In this document: positions 1-14,981 of the stretch, one piece after another | Layout of the letters: every line of letters begins with the position of its first letter | Numbering within the stretch: position 1 is the stretch's first letter | NCBI RefSeq assembly: GCF_000600975.2 | Contig: NZ_KK088649.1 | Coordinates: 1-64,000 of the forward strand | Direction: 5' to 3' | DNA from: Limimaricola hongkongensis DSM 17492 | Lineage (GTDB): Bacteria; Pseudomonadota; Alphaproteobacteria; Rhodobacterales; Rhodobacteraceae | Length of the DNA: 64,000 nt | Program-made: the position numbers and the translations under genes | Notes under the pieces: generated by a model | Databases searched by the model: none | What the model was told of the DNA's origin: nothing | Seen by the model: only the letters and a program-made list of their open reading frames with translations

Positions 1-444
1 CCGCTTGCGCGGTTATCCTTGACGTTCGAACCTCTGCACATCGTCCCATCCGGCTGGATGGGACAGTCATCCGTCTGACCGTGCTTCCAGGTTTCATCAG
101 AAACCGAAAGTCCGTCAAACGGTGAAGCTGACACCGGTCATCGGGGCAAGCCCCTACCGGCGCGACATACAGACGTTGATCCATCGAAATGAACCGAAGC
201 CGCCCGCATATCTCTTCAGATATCTGCGATGTCAAAGAGCGTGAAGAAAACCAAACCAGAGCGCCACTCAATGGCACCCCGCCCCGTTCCCTTCGGAATG
301 TCGTTCCCGTCAGTGCATCTCTGCGCCGCCGGTGAGGGGCTATCTAGGGATGGGGCGTGCGAGTCGCAACAGCAAAAACACCCCGAAACCGAAAAAAGTT
401 CACATCGCCCGACAAACGGCTTGCCCGTGGCTTCGCCGCCGCCG
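1..444. other. Non-coding left edge with hairpins
   Basis: No credible gene is seen here. The stretch holds a perfect 9-bp inverted repeat at 43-64 with a 4-nt loop, a nested stem (outer CCGGT 134-138 with ACCGG 156-160, inner GGGG/CCCC 143-154), and a 6-bp inverted repeat at 208-223. It lies downstream of the leftward glycerol operon. The stems could end that operon or a gene outside the window, but none has a clear T-tract. Confidence 0.5.
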
Positions 445-1584
445 TCACAGGCTGTCGCGCAAGGCCGCTTCGAGCGCCGCCAACGGCAGCTCCACCGGGT
501 TGCCGCGCATTGAGGAGGAGGCGCGCGAAGCCTCGGCCAGATCGGGGATCTCGGCGGCCGGGACACCCATTGCACCGAGCCGGGGCAGGCCGCAGCCGTC
601 GATCCATGCCTCCAGCGCGTCGAGGGGATCGCCTCCCTCCCCCAGCGCCGCCGCGATCCAGCCGGCCACCTCGTGATGGCGGGTCATGTCGCCCCCCTGC
701 CCCGCCACGGCACGAGCATTGGCGCGCAGCACGCCGGGCAGCAGGCGGCCGCATAGCGCGCCATGCGGCGCCCCGACCCGTCCGCCGAGCACACCCGCAA
801 AGCCATGCACCGCCCCCAGCCCCGCATTGGCCAGGGCCAGCCCGCCGAACAGGCTGGTCAGCGCGAGGTCATCGCGCGCCGTCTCGCTCTCCTGCCTCAT
901 CAGCCGCATCAGCGCCGCCAGCCCGCGCGGGATCGCGTCGCGGCACAGCGCATCGGTGAAGGGCGTGGCGCGGCAGGACAGGTACGGCTCGATCACCTGC
1001 GTCACCGCGTCGAGCCCCGAGGCCAGCGTCACGCCGCGCGGTGCGGCGTCGGTCAGGGCCGGATCGACGATGGCGAGATCGGCCAGCATGCGATCGTCGC
1101 GCAAGGACACCTTGCGGCCATGCGACGGCACGCCGATCACCGCGTTCTTGGTGACCTCGGCGCCGGTGCCGGCGGTGGTCGGCAGCGCGACGAAGGGCAA
1201 GGGGGCCGCCTCCAGTGGCCGCCCCTCTCCCACCACCTCGAGATGGCGCATCGCCCCGCCCGGCGCGGGAATCAGCGCCGCCGCGGCCTTGGCCATGTCG
1301 ATCGCCGAACCGCCGCCCAATGCCGCCACGACATCGATGCGGCTCTCGCGGCCCCGCGCCACCACGGCGTCGAGATCGTCGATGAGCGGCTCGCCCGCCT
1401 GCCGGATCTCCTCGACCGTCGCGCCGCGCGCGCGCAGCTCGGCGGCCAGGCGGTCGGCGCCCGCATGACCGCCGCGCAACAGCAGCACGCGCGTGCCACG
1501 GGCGTGGATCGCCCCGGCGGCCTCCGACGCGCGGCCCCGGCCAAAGGAGACACGACCCGCGGTCAGGATGTCGAAACCGCTCAT
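445..1584 (-). CDS. Iron-containing (type III) alcohol dehydrogenase
   Basis: Predicted NAD(P)-dependent alcohol dehydrogenase of the iron-containing (group III) family, 379 aa, cytosolic. The nucleotide-binding [10 protein letters not shown] motif is at about residues 90-99 and [11 protein letters not shown] at 135-145. Metal ligands look like D192, H260 and H274. The position usually held by the first metal His (D-x-x-x-H) is Gln196. The ATG overlaps the glpK stop by 4 nt (ATGA), so it is the last gene of the glycerol operon and is translationally coupled to glpK. Its substrate cannot be read from sequence; an aldehyde or alcohol made during glycerol catabolism is a fair guess. Family assignment is firm, substrate unknown. 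Confidence 0.9.
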   Translation of the reverse strand: MSGFDILTAGRVSFGRGRASEAAGAIHARGTRVLLLRGGHAGADRLAAELRARGATVEEIRQAGEPLIDDLDAVVARGRESRIDVVAALGGGSAIDMAKAAAALIPAPGGAMRHLEVVGEGRPLEAAPLPFVALPTTAGTGAEVTKNAVIGVPSHGRKVSLRDDRMLADLAIVDPALTDAAPRGVTLASGLDAVTQVIEPYLSCRATPFTDALCRDAIPRGLAALMRLMRQESETARDDLALTSLFGGLALANAGLGAVHGFAGVLGGRVGAPHGALCGRLLPGVLRANARAVAGQGGDMTRHHEVAGWIAAALGEGGDPLDALEAWIDGCGLPRLGAMGVPAAEIPDLAEASRASSSMRGNPVELPLAALEAALRDSL

Positions 1585-3068
1585 ACCGAGCGGGTCGCGG
1601 CGACCGCGCGCCCCCAGGCCGCGTAGCCCGCCTCGCGCGTCTCTTCCTCCATTTCGGGAGAGAAGCTGCGGTCAAGCTTCCAGTTCGCGGCGAAACCCTG
1701 CTGGTCGGGATAGATCCCGGCCCGCATGCCCGCGAGCCAGGCCACGCCCAGCGCCGTGGTTTCGGTGATTTCGGGCCGGTCGACCGGCGCATCGGTGATG
1801 TCGGCGAGGAACTGCATGGTCCAGTCGCTGGCGCTCATGCCGCCATCGACGCGCAGCGTCGCGCGCTCGGACGCGTCCTGCCAATCGGCGCGCATCGCCT
1901 CCAGAAGATCGCGGGTCTGGTAGCCGACGCTTTCGAGCGCGGCGCGCGCCATTTCGCGCGGGCCGGTGTTGCGGGTGAGCCCGAACACCGCGCCGCGGCA
2001 TTCGGCGTCCCAATAGGGCGCGCCCAGGCCCGTGAAGGCGGGCACCATGATCACCCGCTGCTGCGGGTCCGACGCCTCGGCCATCCCCTGCGTTTCGGAT
2101 GCCGCCTCGATCAGGCCAAGCCCGTCGCGCAGCCATTGCACCACCGCGCCGGCGATGAAGATCGAGCCTTCGAGCGCGTAGGTCGGCTTGCCATCGAGCT
2201 GGTAGGCCACGGTGGTCAGGAGCCGGTGGGTGGAGCGCACCGGCGCCTCGCCGGTGTTCAAAAGCGCGAAGCAGCCGGTGCCATAGGTGGATTTCAGCAT
2301 GCCGGGCGCAAAGCAGGCCTGCCCCAGCGTCGCGGCCTGCTGGTCGCCCGCCACGCCGAGGATCTGGATCTCGGCGCCCAGGTGATCGGTCTGCGCGGTG
2401 CCGAAATCGGCGGCGCAGTCGCGCACCTCGGGCAGCATCTCCATCGGGATGTCGAGCATGCCGCAGATGGTGCTGCTCCAGCAGCCCTTGTGGATGTCGT
2501 AGAGCATGGTGCGGCAGGCATTGGTGGCGTCGGTGGCGTGCACCGCGCCCCCGGTCAGGTTCCAGATCAGCCAGCTGTCGACCGTGCCGAACAGAAGCTC
2601 GCCCGCCCGCGCCCGGTCGCGGGCGCCGTCGACATGGTCGAGAATCCATTTGAGCTTGGTGCCCGAGAAATACGGATCGATGATCAGCCCGGTCTTGGTG
2701 GTGACGGTCTCTTCCTCGCCGCGCGCGCGCCAGTCGCGACAGAAGGCAGCGGTGCGGCGGTCCTGCCAGACGATGGCGTTGTGGATCGGGCGCCCGGTCT
2801 CGCGCTCCCAGACCAGCGTGGTCTCGCGCTGGTTGGTGATGCCGATGCCGGCGATGTCGGTGGCGGCGGTGCCGGTGCGGTCGAGCACCGCGCGGCAGAC
2901 GCGCAGCGTCGTGGCCCACAGATCGTCCGGGTCGTGTTCGACCCAGCCGCTGTCGGGATAATGCTGCGGAAACTCCTCCTGCGCCATCTCGACGATCTTC
3001 ATCTCGGCGTCGAAGAGGATGGCGCGGCTCGAGGTGGTGCCCTGGTCGATGGCGAGGATGTGGGTCAT
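1581..3068 (-). CDS. glpK: Glycerol kinase
   Basis: ATP-dependent phosphorylation of glycerol to sn-glycerol 3-phosphate in the cytosol. The 495-aa length is normal for the FGGY kinase family. The N-terminal phosphate loop D8-[16 protein letters not shown] near residue 100 and the GDQQAA motif are intact. It lies downstream of the transporter genes and overlaps the dehydrogenase gene by 4 nt. About 100 nt with two strong hairpins separate it from glpV, which suggests its expression is set lower than that of the binding protein. The product feeds GlpD, encoded at the head of the same operon. Confidence 0.97.
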   Translation of the reverse strand: MTHILAIDQGTTSSRAILFDAEMKIVEMAQEEFPQHYPDSGWVEHDPDDLWATTLRVCRAVLDRTGTAATDIAGIGITNQRETTLVWERETGRPIHNAIVWQDRRTAAFCRDWRARGEEETVTTKTGLIIDPYFSGTKLKWILDHVDGARDRARAGELLFGTVDSWLIWNLTGGAVHATDATNACRTMLYDIHKGCWSSTICGMLDIPMEMLPEVRDCAADFGTAQTDHLGAEIQILGVAGDQQAATLGQACFAPGMLKSTYGTGCFALLNTGEAPVRSTHRLLTTVAYQLDGKPTYALEGSIFIAGAVVQWLRDGLGLIEAASETQGMAEASDPQQRVIMVPAFTGLGAPYWDAECRGAVFGLTRNTGPREMARAALESVGYQTRDLLEAMRADWQDASERATLRVDGGMSASDWTMQFLADITDAPVDRPEITETTALGVAWLAGMRAGIYPDQQGFAANWKLDRSFSPEMEEETREAGYAAWGRAVAATRSV

Positions 3069-3093
3069 CGGGTGCTCGTGTCTTGAAGTGAAA

Positions 3094-3156
3094 CGCCGCG
3101 GGCGGGACGGACCCGCCCGCGGCGCGATGGGCCGGGGCCCGGATGCGGGCCCCGGC
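3094..3156 (-). terminator. Two tandem hairpins between glpV and glpK
   Basis: A perfect 13-bp GC stem (3094-3106 with 3112-3124, 5-nt loop) is followed by a perfect 10-bp stem (3131-3140 with 3147-3156, 6-nt loop). Neither has a T-tract in the leftward direction. They are therefore more likely 3'-end stabilisers of the upstream glpV message or partial attenuators than full terminators. Confidence 0.65.
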
Positions 3157-3167
3157 GGTTCAAAGGC

Positions 3168-4874
<1,707 letters not shown>

Positions 4875-4942
4875 ATGGTTTCCTCCCATTTTACGAACCT
4901 TGCAACCGGCGCCGCCTCCCGGATCGGCGCCGAACGAACCTG

Positions 4943-5215
4943 TCAGACCCAGCGGAACACCGCCGCGGCGTAGATCAGGCAGACCAGCATCGCCCAGGGC
5001 TGCGCCGCGGGGACGAGGCCGAGCCAGGCGAGATTGATGAAGGCCGAGCCCAGCAGCGTGATGAAGAGCCGGTCGCCGCGGGTCGTCTCGATCCCCAGCA
5101 CGCCGGTGCGCGGCGTTTCGGGGTAGCGGGCCGCCAGCAGCGTGAAGATCACCAGAAGAGTCGCGATCGTGCCGAAGAAGATCGCCGTCGGAACGGTCCA
5201 TGCCATCCATGCCAT
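4943..5215 (-). CDS. glpU: Small membrane protein of glycerol transporter (DUF2160)
   Basis: A 90-aa protein with three hydrophobic segments (about residues 6-25, 46-65 and 68-88), matching the DUF2160 family that accompanies GlpP/GlpQ. Its precise role is not established; it is presumed an accessory subunit in the inner membrane. The ATG at 5215 is preceded by GGGAGA at good spacing, whereas an upstream in-frame start lacks one. It sits 16 nt after glpQ and before glpV, the order known from rhizobial glycerol operons. Confidence 0.85.
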   Translation of the reverse strand: MAWMAWTVPTAIFFGTIATLLVIFTLLAARYPETPRTGVLGIETTRGDRLFITLLGSAFINLAWLGLVPAAQPWAMLVCLIYAAAVFRWV

Positions 5216-5231
5216 GTCGTCTCTCCCTTTC

Positions 5232-8190
<2,959 letters not shown>

Positions 8191-8191
8191 G

Positions 8192-9280
<1,089 letters not shown>

Positions 9281-9307
9281 GTCTTTCCTCCCTGCTGCGC
9301 GGCGGCC

Positions 9308-10900
9308 TCAGCCGTGCCGCGCGGCCCCCTCTCCTTGCATCCAGTCCTCGAGGGCGGCGGCCTGATCCTCGGTCAGGCGCAGCCCCAGCTTCGATCGCCT
9401 CCACAGCACGTCATCCGCGCTGCGAGCGTATTCCTTTTCGACCAGCCACGCGACCTCGGCCTCGGTCAGCGTCGCGCCGAAATCGCGCCCCAGATCCTGG
9501 GCCGTCTTCGCCGTCCCGAGGATCGCGCGGGCCTCGGTGCCATAGGCCCGCACCAGCCGCCGCGCCCAGCGCCGGTCGAGAAACGGATACGCCGTCTCCA
9601 GCCCCTCGATCAGCGCCTCGACCCCGTCGACCGGGAAATCGCCGCCCGGCAGCGGCACCCCGGCGGTCCAGCGCTCCCGCTCGGTCTCGAAATACGGCGC
9701 GATCTTCTCCATCGCGCTCTCGGCGAGGCGGCGATAGGTGGTGATCTTGCCGCCAAAGACGTTGAGCACCGGCGCGCCGCCCTCGGCATGAACCTTGAGC
9801 GTGTAGTCGCGGGTCGCCGCCGTGGCGCTCGACGCGCCGTCATCATAGAGCGGACGCACCCCCGAATAGGTCCAGACGATGTCCTCGCGCGTCACGTCGC
9901 GTTCGAAATACCGGCTGGCGAAGCGGCACAGGTACTCCTGCTCCTCCGGCGTGCATTCGGCGGGCGTCGAGGGGTCGGGATGATCGGCATCGGTGGTGCC
10001 GATCAGCGTGAAATCGGTCTCGTAGGGGATCGCGAAGATGATCCGCCCGTCGGTGCCCTGGAAGAAATAGCACTTGTCGTGATCATAGAGCCGCTTGGTG
10101 ACGATGTGGCTGCCGCGCACGAGCCGGACGCCCTCGCGGGTCTCGACATCGATCGCGCCCTTCAGAAGCTTGCCGACCCACGGCCCGCCGGCATTGACCA
10201 GCATCTTTGCCCGATGCGTGCGGCGCGCGCCGGTCTCGCGGTCCTCGACCTCGACGGCCCACAGGTCGCCTTCGCGCGCGGCGTGCAGCACGCGGGTCCG
10301 CGTCATGATCTTCGCCCCGCGCGCCTCGGCGTCGCGGGCGTTGAGCACGACGAGCCGCGAATCCTCGACCCAGCAGTCGGAATATTCGTAGGCGGTCTCG
10401 AATTCGGCATTGAGCGGCACACCGGCCGGGTCGGCGCGCAGATCGACGGTGCGCGTGCCCGGCAGGATCTTCCGCCCGCCCAGATTGTCATACATGAACA
10501 GGCCCAGCCGGATCAGCCAGGCCGGGCGGCGGCCCTTCATCCACGGCATCACCGTGCCCAGAAGCTTGGAGGTCGGGGTGTCGCTCTCGAAGCGCATCGA
10601 CGGGTGATAGGGCAGCACGAAGCGCATCGGCCACGAGATATGCGGCATGGCGCGCAGCAGCGTCTCGCGCTCGATCAGCGCCTCGCGCACCAGCCGGAAC
10701 TCGAAATATTCGAGATAGCGCAGCCCGCCATGGAACAGCTTGGTCGAGGATGACGAGGTCGCCTGAGCGAGATCGTCCATCTCGGCCAGCACCACCGACA
10801 GGCCGCGCCCCGAGGCGTCGCGCGCAATACCGCAGCCATTGATGCCACCGCCGATCACGAACAGGTCGCTCACGGGTTCGGATGTCTGGATTGCCGGCAA
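9308..10900 (-). CDS. glpD: Glycerol-3-phosphate dehydrogenase, aerobic
   Basis: Membrane-associated FAD enzyme that oxidises glycerol 3-phosphate to dihydroxyacetone phosphate and passes electrons to quinone; 530 aa from the chosen start. The FAD-binding GGGINGCGIARDASGRG motif is close to the N-terminus, and a DAO domain plus a C-terminal DAO_C domain follow. A TTG at 10900 is chosen because GGGGAGG sits 5 nt upstream; a GTG at 10873 would give 521 aa but has no ribosome-binding site. First gene of the glycerol operon, about 300 nt from divergent glpR. Confidence 0.93.
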   Translation of the reverse strand: MPAIQTSEPVSDLFVIGGGINGCGIARDASGRGLSVVLAEMDDLAQATSSSSTKLFHGGLRYLEYFEFRLVREALIERETLLRAMPHISWPMRFVLPYHPSMRFESDTPTSKLLGTVMPWMKGRRPAWLIRLGLFMYDNLGGRKILPGTRTVDLRADPAGVPLNAEFETAYEYSDCWVEDSRLVVLNARDAEARGAKIMTRTRVLHAAREGDLWAVEVEDRETGARRTHRAKMLVNAGGPWVGKLLKGAIDVETREGVRLVRGSHIVTKRLYDHDKCYFFQGTDGRIIFAIPYETDFTLIGTTDADHPDPSTPAECTPEEQEYLCRFASRYFERDVTREDIVWTYSGVRPLYDDGASSATAATRDYTLKVHAEGGAPVLNVFGGKITTYRRLAESAMEKIAPYFETERERWTAGVPLPGGDFPVDGVEALIEGLETAYPFLDRRWARRLVRAYGTEARAILGTAKTAQDLGRDFGATLTEAEVAWLVEKEYARSADDVLWRRSKLGLRLTEDQAAALEDWMQGEGAARHG

Positions 10901-11204
10901 GTGGACCTCCCCTGCGCCCGTGTTCGATTTCGGGATGATCCTGACTCCGAGGCCCGCGTTTGGCAAGATGGTTTTTTCGTTTTGGTTCGCTTTTCGCGCC
11001 CCGCTCCGCGCTGCGCCTGCCCCCGCCCCTGCCCCGCGCGGCACGCGGATTCTGCGGCACAGCGGGCATGACAGGCCCTGTTTTTCAGGTTCCCGGCCGA
11101 AAACCAGCCTTGGCGGCACGGGCGATCGGTCCAGAATGCGGTCTCGAAACATTGCATACCGCGCATTTTCGCGCATTATGGAACACTCACCACGGGACCG
11201 CACC
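10901..11204. promoter_or_regulatory. glpD-glpR divergent control region with candidate GlpR sites
   Basis: A 304-nt intergenic region. It contains TGTTCGATTTCG at 10921-10932, which resembles the half-site TGTTCGAT known for GlpR operators, and a T-rich run at 10971-10997 with repeated TTCG/TTTTCG steps typical of DeoR-family operators. On the glpR side, GCGCATT is directly repeated at 11161-11167 and 11171-11177. It lies inside a possible plus-strand promoter (TTGCAT 11152-11157, 17-nt spacer, ATTATG 11175-11180). Operator assignment is inference. Confidence 0.5.
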
Positions 11205-11972
11205 ATGTCGCAAAGCTTCAGACAGCCGGAAATCCTCGAGATCGCGCGCCGCGAGGGGCGCGTCACGGTCGAGGGGCTGGCCGAGCATTTCAAGGTCACG
11301 CTGCAGACGATCCGCCGCGATCTCAGCGATCTCGCAGAGGCCGGGCGGCTCGACCGGGTGCATGGCGGCGCGGTGCTGCCCTCGGGCACGGTCAATATCG
11401 GCTACGAACACCGCCGCACGCTCAACCCCGACGCCAAGGCCGCGATCGCCGCCGCCTGCGCCGCCGAGATCTCGGACGACGCGTCGATCTTTCTCAACAT
11501 CGGCACCTCGACCGAGGCGGTGGCGCGCGCGCTTTTGCGCCATCGCGGGCTGATGGTGGTGACCAACAACATGAACGTCGCCACGATCCTCGCCGAGAAC
11601 GCCGAGGCGCAGGTGATCGTCACCGGCGGCGCGCTCCGCCGTTCGGATGGCGGGCTGGTCGGCGCGCTGACCACCCGCACGATCCAGCAGTTCAAGTTCG
11701 ACCTCGCGGTGATCGGCTGCTCGGCGCTCGACGAGACCGGCGACCTTCTGGATTTCGACATCGAGGAGGTCGGCGTGAACCAGAGCCTTCTGGGCCGGTC
11801 GCGCCGCACCGTGCTGGTGGCCGATCATTCCAAGTTCTCGCGCTCGGCGCCCGCGCGCATCGCCTCGCTGCGCGAGATCGACGCCTTCTACACCGACGCG
11901 CCCCCGCCCGCCGCGCTGGCGCAGCGCTGCGCCGAATGGGGCACGCGAATCGTCGTGGCGCCGTCGATCTAG
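11205..11972 (+). CDS. glpR: DeoR-family repressor of glycerol genes
   Basis: DNA-binding regulator, 255 aa. An N-terminal DeoR helix-turn-helix (about residues 8-58, with TLQTIRRDLSDL) is followed by a DeoRC effector domain (about 80-240), presumably sensing glycerol 3-phosphate. The ATG at 11205 is preferred over 11178, which would fall on the predicted -10 box. It is divergent from glpD, the usual position for the regulator of this pathway. Repeated sites in its own promoter suggest autoregulation. Confidence 0.9.
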   Translation: MSQSFRQPEILEIARREGRVTVEGLAEHFKVTLQTIRRDLSDLAEAGRLDRVHGGAVLPSGTVNIGYEHRRTLNPDAKAAIAAACAAEISDDASIFLNIGTSTEAVARALLRHRGLMVVTNNMNVATILAENAEAQVIVTGGALRRSDGGLVGALTTRTIQQFKFDLAVIGCSALDETGDLLDFDIEEVGVNQSLLGRSRRTVLVADHSKFSRSAPARIASLREIDAFYTDAPPPAALAQRCAEWGTRIVVAPSI

Positions 11973-12037
11973 CCCGCTCTGGCGATTTGCCGGTGCGGGC
12001 CATAGATAGGGGGCGTCCACCCGCTCCCGGAGTTTCG

Positions 12038-12691
12038 ATGCGCATCGCCCTGCCCCGTCTTGCCGTCCGGCTGGCGCTGCTCGCGGTGCTGGTCGCGGCC
12101 AATCTCTGGCTGGCCTTCTGGATGCGCGACCTTGCCGCCGAGATGGCCGAGCAGGGGCGCATGGAGCTGTTCGGCGCCGCCGTGGTCGGGCTCTTGCTGG
12201 TCTATGCGCTGGTGCTGGCGATCCCCTTCGTGCCCGGCGCCGAGATCGGGCTGGCGCTCCTGATGGCGCATGGCCCCGCCGCCGCGCCCTTTGTCTGGGG
12301 GGCCACGGCGCTGGGGCTGCTGATCGCCTTTGGCGCGGGGCGCGCGCTCGCGGCACCCCGGATCTGCCGGGCGCTGGAGCGGGTCGGGCTCGACCGCGCC
12401 GCCGCCGCGCTGGCCCGCCTGCGCGAGACCGACCCCGAGCTGCGGATGCGCCGCCTCGAGGCCAGCGTCCCGGGCTGGGCCCGAAGCTGGGTGCTGCGGC
12501 GGCGCTACCTGCTGCTGGCGCTCTTGGTGAACCTGCCGGGCAATTCGCTGATCGGCGGCGGCGGCGGCATCCTGCTTGCCGCCGGGCTGAGCCGGCTGTT
12601 CCACCCGCTGCCGGTGCTGGTGACGCTGGCGCTGGCCACCGCGCCGCTGCCGGTGCTGGTGATGCTGATCGGCCCCGGCATTCTCGGCTGA
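12038..12691 (+). CDS. Integral membrane protein, unknown function
   Basis: A 217-aa, very Leu/Ala-rich membrane protein with about five or six hydrophobic segments. The pattern of a Pro/Gly stretch after a first helix pair (IPFVPGAEIG) and a later NLPGNSLIGGGGG loop faintly recalls the TVP38/DedA superfamily, but I cannot place it firmly. The ATG at 12038 is the first start after the glpR stop that begins with a membrane-compatible N-terminus. It stands alone between glpR and a LysR gene. Confidence 0.75.
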   Translation: MRIALPRLAVRLALLAVLVAANLWLAFWMRDLAAEMAEQGRMELFGAAVVGLLLVYALVLAIPFVPGAEIGLALLMAHGPAAAPFVWGATALGLLIAFGAGRALAAPRICRALERVGLDRAAAALARLRETDPELRMRRLEASVPGWARSWVLRRRYLLLALLVNLPGNSLIGGGGGILLAAGLSRLFHPLPVLVTLALATAPLPVLVMLIGPGILG

Positions 12692-12765
12692 GCCGGGGCC
12701 GCGCGTCTGGTCCCGGCGCGGATGAGCGCGTATCCCCCCGAGGCAGCAATGACGGAGCCGCGCCC

Positions 12766-13695
12766 TTGGCCTATCTCGACAACATCCGCACCTTCGTGAG
12801 GGTCTACGAGCTGGGCTCGATGTCGGCGGCCGGGCGCGACCTGCGCATCTCCGCCGCCGTGACCTCGGCCCGGATCGGCCAGCTCGAGACGCATCTGGGC
12901 GTGCGGCTGTTCCAGCGCACCACCCGCAGCCTCGCCCCCACCGAACAGGGGCGCAGCTTCTATGACGGCGCCCGCGCCGTGCTCGAACGGGTCGAGGAGG
13001 CCGAGGCGCTGGTCTCGCGCATCACCGAAACCCCGCGCGGCACGATCCATGTCGCCGCCCCGCTGGGCGTCGGGCGGCGGCTGATCGCGCCCGAGCTGCC
13101 CGGTTTCGCGCAGGCCTATCCGCAGGTCGATCTGCGGCTGCGGCTGTCGGACCGGATGATCGACCTCACCGCCGAGGCGATCGATCTGCGCTTTTTCCTC
13201 GGGCGGCCCGCCGACAGCGACCTGACGATCCGCCAGATCGCCACCTGCGCCCGCGTGCTCTGCGCCGCCCCCGGCTACATCGCCCGGCGCGGCGCGCCCG
13301 CGGATGGCGCCGAGCTGCTGGCGCAGCGGCACGACTGTCTCAACCTGCGCTTTCCCGGCGCGACCGAATTCCGCTGGACGCTGCAGACGCCGCAGGGTCC
13401 GCGCCCCCACCCGGTGGCGGGGCGGCTCGAATGCGACGATGGCGACGTGCTGACCGACTGGGCGCTCGCCGGGGCGGGCATCGCCATGAAACCGGTGTTC
13501 GAGGTGGCCGACCACCTCGCCGCCGGGCGGCTGGTGGCGGTCTGCACGCGCACTCCGCCGCTGCCGGTGCAGATGGCCTGCCTGTTCACGCATCGGCGGC
13601 TGCAGGATCCGAAAATGCGGCTGTTTCTCGATCACATGGCCGCGCGGATCGGCGCGGCGCTCGCCGCGGCAGAGGCCGAGGCCGGGCCGGGCTGA
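12766..13695 (+). CDS. LysR-family transcriptional regulator
   Basis: A 309-aa LysR-type regulator: winged helix-turn-helix at about residues 4-62 (FVRVYELGSMSAAGRDL and IGQLETHLGVRLFQRTTR), then a substrate-binding effector domain from about 90 to 295. The start is TTG at 12766 with GGAG about 8 nt upstream; no ATG fits. Neither flanking gene is divergent in the usual LysR manner, so its target is not evident. It belongs to the subgroup with short RTTR wing motifs common in proteobacteria. Confidence 0.9.
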   Translation: MAYLDNIRTFVRVYELGSMSAAGRDLRISAAVTSARIGQLETHLGVRLFQRTTRSLAPTEQGRSFYDGARAVLERVEEAEALVSRITETPRGTIHVAAPLGVGRRLIAPELPGFAQAYPQVDLRLRLSDRMIDLTAEAIDLRFFLGRPADSDLTIRQIATCARVLCAAPGYIARRGAPADGAELLAQRHDCLNLRFPGATEFRWTLQTPQGPRPHPVAGRLECDDGDVLTDWALAGAGIAMKPVFEVADHLAAGRLVAVCTRTPPLPVQMACLFTHRRLQDPKMRLFLDHMAARIGAALAAAEAEAGPG

Positions 13696-13802
13696 ACCGC
13701 CGATCGGCAAAAACCCGCTCAATGCCGGGGGCTTGGCGGAACCGTTTCTGCCCCGTTAACCCGACTCGGGTATAGCGAAGGCAGAGCCAGAGGAGATCGC
13801 CC

Positions 13803-14198
13803 TTGTTCGCAGCCGCCCAGCCCATCGAGACCGCCGAACGCCAGGTCAGCTCCGCGGAAACCGCCCCGCTGGTGCGCACCGCCGTCCTTCTCGCCCGGGT
13901 CTGGGAACTGCGCGACGCGCAGATGGTCGCGATCCTGGGCGGCATGCAGCCCGAAAGCTGGCGCCGCTGGTGCGCGGGCCGGGTCGAGATCGTCGATCGC
14001 GAACGGCTGCGCCGCATGGCGCTTTTGCGCGACATCCATGTCGCGATCCGCGGCGAAACCACGGGGGTCGGCCCCGCCGACTGGATCCGCGCGCGGCAAT
14101 CGGCGCTTGGCGGCCGCAGCCCGCTGCAGGTGATGACATCGGGCCGGATCGATGATCTCATCCGCCTGCGCGACACCTTCGCGCCGCTCGCCGCCTGA
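13803..14198 (+). CDS. MbcA/ParS/Xre-like antitoxin-domain protein
   Basis: A 131-aa protein. Its C-terminal part (about residues 92-128, GGRSPLQVMTSGRIDDLI) resembles the toxin-binding domain (DUF2384) of MbcA/ParS/Xre antitoxins; the N-terminal part (about 25-75) may be a divergent helix-turn-helix. The start is TTG with GAGGAG upstream. No RES-type toxin lies on either side: the next gene is a TRIC channel. It may be a solitary regulator rather than half of a toxin-antitoxin pair. Family call is moderate. Confidence 0.65.
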   Translation: MFAAAQPIETAERQVSSAETAPLVRTAVLLARVWELRDAQMVAILGGMQPESWRRWCAGRVEIVDRERLRRMALLRDIHVAIRGETTGVGPADWIRARQSALGGRSPLQVMTSGRIDDLIRLRDTFAPLAA

Positions 14199-14270
14199 AC
14201 CATGCGTTGACTTGGGCCCGGCAATGTCTAGGAGGGCGCCTTCGCCCCTCCTGACGCCCGGAGCCTCGCC

Positions 14271-14921
14271 ATGGACCTGCCTCTCGCGCCGCTGCTCGTG
14301 GCGCTCGACCTCCTTTCCGCCGTCTCCTTTGCCGCCACCGGCGCGCTCGTCGCCTCGCGCAAGGAGCTCGACATCCTCGGCTTCGTCTGGTTCGCCGTCA
14401 TCACCGGCGTCGGCGGCGGCACCACGCGCGACCTGATCCTTGGCCAGCCGGTGTTCTGGGTCGAAGACCCCACCCCGGTCATCGCCTGCATCCTGACCGC
14501 GATCGCCACCCATTTCGGCGCGCATCTGATGGAATACCGCTACCGCTACATCCTGTGGCTCGACGCGTTCGGCATGGCGCTGGTGAGCGTGGTCGGCACG
14601 CTCAAGGCGCTCGATGCGGGCGCGGGCGTGACGGTGGCGATCGCCATGGGCGTGATCACCGCCAATGTCGGCGGCATCATCCGCGACACGCTGGGCCACG
14701 AGCCGTCGGTGATCCTGCGCCGCGAGATCTATGTCGCGGCCTCGATGCTGGGGGCCGCGGCCTGCGCGGCGCTGGTGATCTTCGGCGCGGGCCGCGAGGC
14801 GGCGGCGCTGGCCGGCTTCGGGCTCGCCTTCACGCTCAGGATCGTGGCGCTGTGGCGCGGCTGGTCGCTGCCGGCCTACCGCTCGCGTCCGGGCCGCAAG
14901 AACCCGCCCACCGGTTTTTGA
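14271..14921 (+). CDS. Trimeric intracellular cation channel family protein (UPF0126)
   Basis: A 216-aa membrane protein of the TRIC/UPF0126 family (YadS/YicG type), with seven predicted membrane helices in two inverted three-helix repeats. Each repeat carries the glycine/acid signature: GVGGGTTRD at about 46-54, and ANVGGIIRDTLG in the second. Bacterial members form homotrimeric monovalent cation channels; some relatives have been linked to amino-acid uptake. It ends at a bidirectional terminator shared with the convergent symporter gene. Confidence 0.9.
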   Translation: MDLPLAPLLVALDLLSAVSFAATGALVASRKELDILGFVWFAVITGVGGGTTRDLILGQPVFWVEDPTPVIACILTAIATHFGAHLMEYRYRYILWLDAFGMALVSVVGTLKALDAGAGVTVAIAMGVITANVGGIIRDTLGHEPSVILRREIYVAASMLGAAACAALVIFGAGREAAALAGFGLAFTLRIVALWRGWSLPAYRSRPGRKNPPTGF

Positions 14922-14935
14922 AACCGCGCATCAAA

Positions 14936-14959
14936 AAAGGGGGCCGCGCGGCCCCCTTT
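14936..14959. terminator. Bidirectional terminator
   Basis: A perfect 24-nt palindrome, AAAGGGGGCCGC followed by its complement ending CCCCCTTT, lies between the convergent stops of the TRIC gene (14921) and the alanine symporter (14982). The A/T ends give a short U-run in both directions. Confidence 0.85.
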
Positions 14960-14981
14960 CCTGTCTGACGGGTCGTGGCCC

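Noticed and set aside
14199-14270. Toxin gene paired with the antitoxin-like protein
   Set aside because: Only 72 nt before the TRIC channel gene; no RES or other toxin domain on either side.
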